From: Bryobacteraceae bacterium
GTDB taxonomy: Bacteria > Acidobacteriota > Terriglobia > Bryobacterales > Bryobacteraceae
NCBI GenBank assembly: GCA_947456995.1
Contig: CANGVB010000178.1
Location: forward strand, 1 to 7,271
Length of the DNA stretch: 7,271 nucleotides
Direction of reading: 5' to 3'
Under the pieces are notes generated by a model that saw nothing but the letters and a program-made list of their open reading frames with translations, did not search any database and was not told where the DNA came from. Within the stretch, counting starts at the first letter, position 1, and every line of letters starts with the position of its first letter. The position numbers and the translations under genes are program-made. Shown here piece by piece: positions 1 through 5,128 of the stretch.

Positions 1-1158
1 AAAGACCTGAACGTCTGCGGGCTGATTGGCAAAGTGCGGCTGAAAGGCAAGCACGATAGACATTAGCCAGTTGGAATCCTTGAAGGTTACCAATCCGCCG
101 GTACCCGCTTCGTTACCGCTGAAGTCTTGCATTTGGTTGAAGAAGGATGGGTCCTTCAGGGTTACCGTAAAAGACTCCCACCACGCTTGCGCGATTGAAC
201 TGTTGAAGATGGCTGGGCGTCCAAATTGAGGACGTCCTTCGGCCAGTCGTTCCCATAAAGTCCAGCCGCTGCTATCGGCTTTGGTTAACTTTGCCGGAGC
301 GCTGGTCATAGAACCGAGACTCGATGCATCGGTCATGGAGCCATTCTGCAGAAAGACAAAGTCTCCTTCATGAACGGTGATGGTTTCAATTGCGCCCGAG
401 CGTAGACACTGCAGGCCGGTAACGACGAATTGGCCATTGGTGATGGAGTGCTCGATATCAGTCACCAGACAATTCGTAACGAGGTTTACACCTTGAGCTG
501 CGAGCCATGCCTGCAGGGGAAGAACCAGAGAGTCATATTGGTTATAAATCGTCCGCTTCACTCCGGCCAGAGTTTCAATGCGTGAGAACTCCAGCATGAA
601 TCGAAGCAGATACCGCTTGAACTCGACTGCACTGTGCCAGGGCTGAAAGGCGAATGTCGTCGACCACATGTACCAGAAGGGTGTCTCGAAGAAGTCTGGA
701 GAGAGGCAGTCGGTAATGCGTTTAGCTCCCAGATCCTCTTCTGTGGCCTGGCTTAGCTTCAAAAGCTCAAGCCTGTCGTGCATGGAGAATCCCATAGAGG
801 CGACAGGCACCTTTGCCCGCCTGCGATCCACTAATCGAGCCATTGAATTGGATTTGTGAAGTTCATTGAAGTCCATCGTTTCGTCGTAGACAGACTTCCC
901 TGGTCGAGTTAAGGAGGGGATGGATTTGAAGAGTTCCCAGGTGCACTCGTAGTTATCGGTGGTTACCATGCGGCCGCCGCGTAGTGAATATCCGGTTGCG
1001 GGATTGCCTGCGCCGTCGAGACTGCCACCGAGAACTGGTGAGGATTCCAGGATCGTGATGTTTGCGCCGGGAACACTACCGTCCCGGATCATAAAGGCGG
1101 CCGCAGCAAGGGAGCCAATTCCCCCGCCAACTAAGTAAGCGTGATGTTTCGACGTCAT
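1..1158 (-). CDS. ohyA: Oleate hydratase (MCRA family), N-terminal 386 residues, 3' end outside window
   Basis: FAD-dependent hydratase that adds water to the cis-9 double bond of free unsaturated fatty acids, giving 10-hydroxy acids; it acts at the inner face of the membrane. Read on the minus strand, the frame is open from the ATG at 1158 to the window edge. Visible landmarks are a Rossmann FAD loop (AYLVGGGIGSL, residues 7-17), the ribose-binding acidic end of beta2 (E38), RGGRM (60-64), NYEC (69-72), FWYMW followed by TTFAFQPWHSA (161-177), the EFKRY segment (179-183) and NGSMTD (272-277). All are family hallmarks. Position 64 is Met where several studied enzymes have a catalytic Glu. Y183 lies 119 residues later, the same spacing as the Glu/Tyr pair of S. 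aureus OhyA, so it is the likely active-site Tyr. The ATG was chosen because the conserved domain begins six residues later, but it lacks a clear ribosome binding site; an in-frame TTG at 1275 is an alternative. Family members usually exceed 500 residues, so the substrate-lid and C-terminal parts are missing here. Confidence 0.93.
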   Translation of the reverse strand, partial: MTSKHHAYLVGGGIGSLAAAAFMIRDGSVPGANITILESSPVLGGSLDGAGNPATGYSLRGGRMVTTDNYECTWELFKSIPSLTRPGKSVYDETMDFNELHKSNSMARLVDRRRAKVPVASMGFSMHDRLELLKLSQATEEDLGAKRITDCLSPDFFETPFWYMWSTTFAFQPWHSAVEFKRYLLRFMLEFSRIETLAGVKRTIYNQYDSLVLPLQAWLAAQGVNLVTNCLVTDIEHSITNGQFVVTGLQCLRSGAIETITVHEGDFVFLQNGSMTDASSLGSMTSAPAKLTKADSSGWTLWERLAEGRPQFGRPAIFNSSIAQAWWESFTVTLKDPSFFNQMQDFSGNEAGTGGLVTFKDSNWLMSIVLAFQPHFANQPADVQVF

Positions 1159-1224
1159 AGCCAACAATGTGCAAGTGGTGGGCCATAGCCTTGCAATGCC
1201 AGGATCGAAACTTTGCTGGCCCCC

Positions 1225-1295
1225 AGTCACTTTAGAAAGCCAGGCCAGAACAATTTGCTGACCACATCCCGTCAAGTGACTCCTTTCGGTCAGCA
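1225..1295 (-). repeat. Two interleaved perfect 8-bp inverted repeats in the oleate hydratase leader
   Basis: Pair A is AGTCACTT at 1225-1232 with AAGTGACT at 1274-1281. Pair B is TGCTGACC at 1256-1263 with GGTCAGCA at 1288-1295. The order A-B-A'-B' means the two helices cross, as in an H-type RNA pseudoknot, with connecting stretches of 6, 10 and 23 nt when read on the minus strand. Arm A' overlaps a minus-strand AAAGGAG ribosome binding site (1280-1286) and the first two bases of an in-frame TTG. They could instead be DNA operators. One 8-bp pair could easily arise by chance in a region this size; two overlapping pairs are less expected but not decisive. Confidence 0.35.
1280..1286 (-). promoter_or_regulatory. 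Ribosome binding site for a possible upstream TTG start of oleate hydratase
   Basis: Read on the minus strand this is AAAGGAG, followed by 4 nt and a TTG at 1275-1273. That TTG is in frame with the ATG at 1158, with no stop between them, and would add 39 residues. The ATG itself has no purine-rich site upstream. The spacing is short, but it equals that of the TTG start of the membrane-fusion protein gene further right. The added residues show no family motif I recognise. Confidence 0.3.
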
Positions 1296-1355
1296 GCCAG
1301 CGCGTGCTTTCGCGAATGCAATTAGATTCGATTGCCAAGTATTGAGTAATTGGAA

Positions 1356-1384
1356 TTGGTTCTTGCCGTGCTTATGGATCTAAT
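1356..1384 (+). promoter_or_regulatory. Candidate sigma70-type promoter for the plus-strand gene cluster
   Basis: The -35 hexamer TTGGTT (1356-1361) and -10 hexamer TCTAAT (1379-1384) are separated by 17 bp. The -10 matches the consensus at five of six positions and the -35 at three of six, so activator help or another sigma factor is possible. Transcription would start near 1391, giving a leader of about 35 nt before the ATG at 1427. A tandem AATTGG repeat (1348-1359) overlaps the -35 and could be a regulator site. Confidence 0.4.
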
Positions 1385-1426
1385 GTCTGAACAGATTCGA
1401 TCGCTGTCACTCATAGGGAGAAACAA

Positions 1427-1966
1427 ATGTCTGAAAAGAATTCGGTGGTTGCCGTCTATGCCTCACATGCAGGCGCAGAGCAGGGAGTGAAAGAACTCCA
1501 GCGTGCGGGAATCGATATGCAAAGCCTGTCGATTATTGGAAAGGACACCCATACCGACGAGCAGGTGGTGGGCTACTACAACACCGGAGATCGCATGAAG
1601 TACTGGGGGAAAACCGGAGCGCTATGGGGCGGATTCTGGGGCCTGATGTTTGGATCTGCTTTCTTTGCTATTCCAGGGATCGGTCCGGTACTGGTTGCAG
1701 GGCCGGTTATCGCCTGGATCATTGGTGCGCTTGAGGGCGCGGTGGTGGTTGGCGGCATGAGTGCCATTGGTGCTGGCCTGGTGGGCATGGGGATACCGAA
1801 AGACAGCGTTATCGAATATGAGTTAGCTCTCAAGACCGATAAATATCTTTTGATGGTGAATGGCTCTGAGGCTGAAGTGAGCAAAGCGAGAGTCATTCTG
1901 GATAGCACCGGCCCTGTAACGACTGCCCTGCACGAGTGTGAAAAAGCCGCAGCAGCGTCTCGTTAA
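1427..1966 (+). CDS. YflT/general-stress-like glycine-zipper membrane protein
   Basis: The 179-residue protein has three parts. The N-terminal alpha/beta segment (about 5-40) reads as a short beta strand, an Ala/Glu-rich helix (GAEQGVKELQRAGI) and a second strand ending SIIGKD, the pattern of YflT/GsiB-neighbour 'general stress' proteins. A Gly/Ala-rich hydrophobic core (about 62-122) contains repeated small-residue spacing such as GALWGGFWGLMFGSAFF and looks able to form one or two helical hairpins in the membrane. The C-terminal part (about 123-160) is a polar strand-helix (KYLLMVNGSEAEVSKAR). AGGGAG at 1415-1420, 6 nt before the ATG, fixes the start. It is first of three related-looking genes. 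The family's biochemical role is unknown; an envelope-stress role is inferred from the family name and setting. DUF1269 is an alternative family label. Confidence 0.72.
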   Translation: MSEKNSVVAVYASHAGAEQGVKELQRAGIDMQSLSIIGKDTHTDEQVVGYYNTGDRMKYWGKTGALWGGFWGLMFGSAFFAIPGIGPVLVAGPVIAWIIGALEGAVVVGGMSAIGAGLVGMGIPKDSVIEYELALKTDKYLLMVNGSEAEVSKARVILDSTGPVTTALHECEKAAAASR

Positions 1967-2022
1967 TTTCTATTTCACACAACCAGAATCGACTTGAAAT
2001 CAATTGCCCGGGAGGGCCCATC

Positions 2023-2820
2023 ATGCTAACAAAGAGCCAGAATCTCAAAGGTCTTGTCATCCGTTCTAGTGACGGAGAAATCGGAAGCGTCGGCGAAATT
2101 TATTTCGATGATCAACGCTGGGTGGTTCGCTACTTAACGGTCGATACCGGCAACTGGTTGAACGGACGGAATGTGTTGATCACACCGCATTCCATTCTTC
2201 AAACCGACTGGACCACCGGCAGGATTGACGTCTCCCTGACCCGCAAGCAAATTGAAAACGCACCGGACATTGATACGCAACGGCCGGTTTCGCGGCAGCA
2301 AGAGGCGGAGTACTACGGCTATTACGGTTATCCCTATTATTGGCAGGGCCCTTACATCTGGGGCCCTTCCTATTCGCCGGGGGGAATGGTTCCGATGTGG
2401 GAAGCACAAAGCACTACTGAGGCACGAGTCGACAAAGGGTCGGGCGATTCGCACTTGCGGAGTACAAAGGCGGTAACTGGATATCGCATCCAAACGCAGG
2501 ACGGCGAAATTGGACACATCGAAGACTTTCTTGTCGACGATGAAGCTTGGGCCATTCGCTACCTCGAAGTGGACACGACGAATTGGTGGCCGGGCAAAAA
2601 AGTACTTCTGTCGCCAGACTGGGTGGAAAGTGTCAGTTGGGGAGAGTCGAAGGTGTTTGTGGCTGTCACGCGAGAGGCGATTCAAAACTGTCCCGAGTAT
2701 CTGGACAGTGTGCCGGTAACTCGTGAATACGAGAACAAACTCTACTTCCATTACGGACAGGCTCCTTATTGGATCGAAGCAGAAAAGCAGCAATCTGCCT
2801 TTGCTGCAAGTGGCGCTTAA
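2023..2820 (+). CDS. Tandem PRC-barrel domain protein with a tyrosine-rich linker
   Basis: The 265-residue protein has no signal peptide or membrane segment. It has two copies of the PRC-barrel fold (small beta barrel of RimM and the photosynthetic reaction-centre H subunit), at about 1-77 and 145-221, offset by 143 residues. Each carries the same marker pattern: DGEIG, a strand with DD, W, (V/I)RYL.VDT, NW and (N/K)VL(I/L)(T/S)P. The linker at 97-117 has nine Tyr and two Trp in 21 residues, mixed with Gly and Pro. A short tail (about 222-265) is also aromatic (YFHYGQAPYW). GGAGG at 2011-2015, 7 nt before the ATG, is near ideal, suggesting strong translation. It lies between two glycine-zipper genes with 56- and 48-bp gaps, so co-transcription is likely. 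PRC barrels usually serve as protein- or ligand-docking modules; the partner here is unknown. Confidence 0.88.
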   Translation: MLTKSQNLKGLVIRSSDGEIGSVGEIYFDDQRWVVRYLTVDTGNWLNGRNVLITPHSILQTDWTTGRIDVSLTRKQIENAPDIDTQRPVSRQQEAEYYGYYGYPYYWQGPYIWGPSYSPGGMVPMWEAQSTTEARVDKGSGDSHLRSTKAVTGYRIQTQDGEIGHIEDFLVDDEAWAIRYLEVDTTNWWPGKKVLLSPDWVESVSWGESKVFVAVTREAIQNCPEYLDSVPVTREYENKLYFHYGQAPYWIEAEKQQSAFAASGA

Positions 2821-2868
2821 AGCGCTCCTTTCAGAACTGCTGCAGACTCCCGCGAAAGAGAAAGAACC

Positions 2869-3669
2869 ATGAGCAAATTCATTTTTGTATCCTTTGCCGA
2901 TGAAACGAAGGCCTACGAAGGCACCCGGGCTCTCGAAGCCCTGCACGCTGAAGGAAGCCTGACCCTCTACGGCATGTCTGTAGTGGCGAAGGGATTGGAT
3001 GGCAAGCTATCGATCCAACGGGAAAGTGATCATGGCCCTTTGGGAATCACTGTTGGTGCCCTGGCGGGTGGGCTCATTGGATTACTAGGCGGCCCGATCG
3101 GCGCGGCCATCGGCTTTGGCGGTGGCGCTTTGATGGGCAGCTTCAGCGATTTGGCAAATCTCGGAGTAGGCAAATCGTTTATTGAGGATGTGTCGAAGGC
3201 ATTGACCCCGGGCAAGGTAGCAGTGGTGGCCGAGATAACAGAAGAGTGGGTGACTCCACTCAATGCGCGCATGCAAGCACTGGGTGGCGTTGTACATCGA
3301 AACTGGCGGGCTGTTGTCGAAGATGATCTGTCTCAGAAGGAGATGGCTTCTATCCGGGCAGAACTTTCCGAACTGAAAGCGGAATACGAGCACGCGAAGG
3401 CAGATGGCAAGGCCGGTCTTAAGGAAAGCATCTCGGCACTCGAGGATCTGGAGCGTAGCACTGCAGACCGGTTGAAAAGCCGGATTGCAGAACTGAGTCA
3501 TGAGACAGAAGCAAAGCTAAATGCGCTGCAGGCGCAGGCATCCCGGGCTTCAGGCGATTTAAAAACGAAAATTGAAAATCGCATTGTCAACCTGCAGAGC
3601 GACGGTGCTCGTCGCGTCCGTCAATTGGAGCAGGCTTGGGGATTGACGAAAAAAGCACTCGCTTCCTGA
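2869..3669 (+). CDS. DUF1269 glycine-zipper protein with C-terminal coiled coil
   Basis: Residues 1-150 match the DUF1269 pattern: a beta strand (FIFVSFAD), a helix with EGTRALEAL, a strand ending SVVAKGLDGKL, a Gly-rich hydrophobic stretch (about 57-92, GALAGGLIGLLGGPIGAAIG), then the DUF1269-like tail in which SFIEDVSKALTPGKVAVVAEI leads to VHRNW. Residues about 153-262 are unlike the core family: nearly continuous charged helix rich in Glu, Lys, Ala, Leu and Gln, with heptad-like hydrophobic spacing and no Pro, so a long coiled coil or amphipathic lipid-binding helix is predicted. DUF1269 proteins are usually little more than the first part. The ribosome binding site is weak (AAAGAGAAAG, 2855-2864). 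The N-terminal architecture resembles the gene at 1427, suggesting two members of one fold flanking the PRC-barrel gene. Function is unknown; membrane insertion by the glycine zipper is inferred. Confidence 0.82.
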   Translation: MSKFIFVSFADETKAYEGTRALEALHAEGSLTLYGMSVVAKGLDGKLSIQRESDHGPLGITVGALAGGLIGLLGGPIGAAIGFGGGALMGSFSDLANLGVGKSFIEDVSKALTPGKVAVVAEITEEWVTPLNARMQALGGVVHRNWRAVVEDDLSQKEMASIRAELSELKAEYEHAKADGKAGLKESISALEDLERSTADRLKSRIAELSHETEAKLNALQAQASRASGDLKTKIENRIVNLQSDGARRVRQLEQAWGLTKKALAS

Positions 3670-3746
3670 GAGGCGTTGTGTAGACGTTACAGAATGCGAA
3701 ATAGGGTAATGAGCAAATTATTGAACGAGTTTGAAATCTCGTCGGC

Positions 3747-3751
3747 GGAGG
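3747..3751 (+). promoter_or_regulatory. Ribosome binding site selecting a TTG start for the membrane-fusion protein
   Basis: GGAGG lies 4 nt before TTG at 3756-3758. The frame is closed by TGA at 3732-3734, and there is no in-frame ATG or GTG between that stop and the TTG. The next in-frame ATG is at 3813 with only a GAGAAGAG-like sequence upstream. The TTG is therefore the best-supported start. Confidence 0.6.
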
Positions 3752-3755
3752 CTGC

Positions 3756-5120
3756 TTGAGTGTAGAACCCAAGTCTGTTGTATCGGCAGCAAAGCCTGTT
3801 GAGAAGAGCCAAATGCTTGCGCCGGCACTGCCGACGGATGCTGTATACCTTAAGAAAGCAGACTCGAAGCCCGGCTGGCTGCGCCGCTGGTTGCCGGGAA
3901 TTCTCATTGTGGGGTTTGCGCTTGGCGCTGCCGTGTATTGGTTTGTTCACCGGCCAGTTGAGGTGACGCTGTTTCGGCCAAGTCTTGTATCGATCCATGA
4001 AACCATCGCGAGCAGTGGCCTGGTGGGCGGGGTGCGTGAGTCTGTGATCGGGGCTTCGTTTAACGGTTTAGTGGTGCGTCTTGATGTAAAGCTTGGTGAT
4101 CACGTTGAGGCTGGACAAGCACTGGCGGTGCTCAAGAACAACGTGACTCAGGCTCAGGTGAAGCAGGCGGAAACAGCTGTTGTGTCGGCGAGAGCCCAAC
4201 TGAAGTTGACGTCGAGAGGTCCGCTAGCCTCGGATCTTCAAGTAACCCAGATGCAGGTAAGCCAGGCCAAAGCGTTGGCTGCGCAGGCAGTATCTGAGCT
4301 TGAGTTGGCGCGCAAAACACAGGCTAGAACCCAGGAGCTGGCAAAAGCTGGTGTCGTTTCCAGAAGCGAAGTAGACGCAACGGCGTCAGCGCTTGCGGCC
4401 TCAGAAGCCAAGTCGCGATCTGGCACCGCATCGATCCGACTGGCCGAAGCTCAATTGCAAACCCTGCGCTCTACTCCCCGAAAGGAAGACGTTGAATTAG
4501 CCCGCGATCGATTGAAGGAAGCGGAGCAGGCTTTGCTGGTGGTTCGCCAGGAGGCTAGTGAGGCAAAGATCGTAGCGCCCTTTTCAGGCACTATCACGGC
4601 CGTCCATGTCGAAGTAGGCCAGATTGTCGATGCGCAGGGACTCTTCGGATTGGTGAGCGATGCACTTGAGATTCGCATCGATCTGGACGAAAGCAATCTT
4701 GCTGACATTACGGTGGGACAAAAAGGATTGCTCTCTGCCTCTGCATTTCCTGGACAGACCTTCGAAGGACGTCTCAAAGAAATTTCTCCTTCCATCAACA
4801 CCATTCGTGGAACCGTATCGATCAAGCTGGAACCAATATCGCCACCGGCATGGCTGAAGTCGGGCCAGACGCTGAACGTGAATCTTGTCACGAATGAAGC
4901 TGCGCCGCGTTTGCTTGTGCCTGCCAGCGCATTGCGGCGATCTGGCGATCGTACCGTCGCACTTGTTCTTGAGGGAGATCGTGCATTCGAAAAAATTGTG
5001 CTGACACGGCCTCCCACCGCTAACGGCATTCCAGTGCTTGCGGGGCTGGAAACCACAGACCTTGTCATCGTGAATCCGCAGAAGATCCAAAGCGGCGACA
5101 TTGTCAGGATCAAAAAGTAG
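3756..5120 (+). CDS. HlyD/MacA-type periplasmic membrane-fusion protein of an ABC exporter
   Basis: This adaptor links an inner-membrane ABC transporter to an outer-membrane channel. Of 454 residues, 1-44 are cytoplasmic and end in basic WLRRW, and a single membrane anchor follows (about 46-64). Then come the first lipoyl half (about 93-127, with the turn LGDHVEAGQAL), a long alpha-helical hairpin (about 128-268), the second lipoyl half (about 270-300, APFSGTI to VEVGQIVDAQG), and beta-barrel and membrane-proximal domains (about 303-454, with VPASAL at 388-393). At the hairpin tip R191, L195 and S202 match the R-x3-L-x6-S docking motif known from AcrA-type adaptors that bind TolC-like channels. 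It starts a tight three-gene operon, with the permease only 8 bp downstream. Gene order and type resemble DevB of DevBCA exporters, but the substrate cannot be read from sequence and no channel gene is present. Confidence 0.9.
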   Translation: MSVEPKSVVSAAKPVEKSQMLAPALPTDAVYLKKADSKPGWLRRWLPGILIVGFALGAAVYWFVHRPVEVTLFRPSLVSIHETIASSGLVGGVRESVIGASFNGLVVRLDVKLGDHVEAGQALAVLKNNVTQAQVKQAETAVVSARAQLKLTSRGPLASDLQVTQMQVSQAKALAAQAVSELELARKTQARTQELAKAGVVSRSEVDATASALAASEAKSRSGTASIRLAEAQLQTLRSTPRKEDVELARDRLKEAEQALLVVRQEASEAKIVAPFSGTITAVHVEVGQIVDAQGLFGLVSDALEIRIDLDESNLADITVGQKGLLSASAFPGQTFEGRLKEISPSINTIRGTVSIKLEPISPPAWLKSGQTLNVNLVTNEAAPRLLVPASALRRSGDRTVALVLEGDRAFEKIVLTRPPTANGIPVLAGLETTDLVIVNPQKIQSGDIVRIKK

Positions 5121-5128
5121 TTTCCGAG

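Larger units (their letters stand above)
1159..1426. other. Divergent intergenic region between oleate hydratase and the stress-gene cluster
   Basis: This 268-bp region separates two genes transcribed away from each other, so both promoters should lie here. No separate gene is supported, although the oleate hydratase frame stays open leftward from a stop at 1372-1374. It contains a candidate plus-strand promoter near 1356-1384, a tandem AATTGG repeat, and two interleaved perfect inverted repeats between 1225 and 1295. Minus-strand promoter evidence is poor: TTGACG (1270-1275) is a good -35 match, but the hexamer 17 bp further on (TGTTCT) is not a good -10. Confidence 0.6.

Noticed and set aside
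668..859. 63-codon plus-strand open frame inside the oleate hydratase region
   Set aside because: The minus strand here encodes conserved oleate hydratase motifs (FWYMW, TTFAFQ nearby); the plus-strand peptide is a shadow.
1247..1275. TTGACG (1275-1270) with TGTTCT 17 bp downstream as a minus-strand promoter
   Set aside because: The -35 is good but the -10 matches the consensus at only three positions, and the same bases form the possible TTG start and an inverted-repeat arm. Too weak to list as a feature.
1351..1366. Sigma54-like TGG...TTGC element
   Set aside because: The GG and GC pairs are separated by 11 bp instead of the required 10, and the TGGCAC half is poorly matched.
2813..2825. 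GCGC-TTAAA-GCGC hairpin at the end of the PRC-barrel gene
   Set aside because: The stem is only 4 bp and is followed by CCTTTC, not a T-tract; it also overlaps the stop codon. Not credible as an intrinsic terminator.
2134..2946. Long open frame on the minus strand (270 codons) across the PRC-barrel gene
   Set aside because: It overlaps a gene with clear PRC-barrel repeats and a strong ribosome binding site; the antisense protein shows no domain pattern and is rich in Arg, Ser and Pro as expected for a shadow frame.
3726..3741. Near-palindrome CGAGTTTGAAATCTCG just before the membrane-fusion protein ribosome binding site
   Set aside because: Only the outer CGAG/CTCG and two inner pairs match. 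It could be a minor operator or hairpin, but it is no better than expected by chance; no convincing promoter was seen in the 86-bp gap either.
4451..5113. 220-codon minus-strand open frame opposite the membrane-fusion protein
   Set aside because: Its Ser/Arg/Thr-rich composition is typical of antisense translation, and the plus strand encodes an unmistakable HlyD-type protein.
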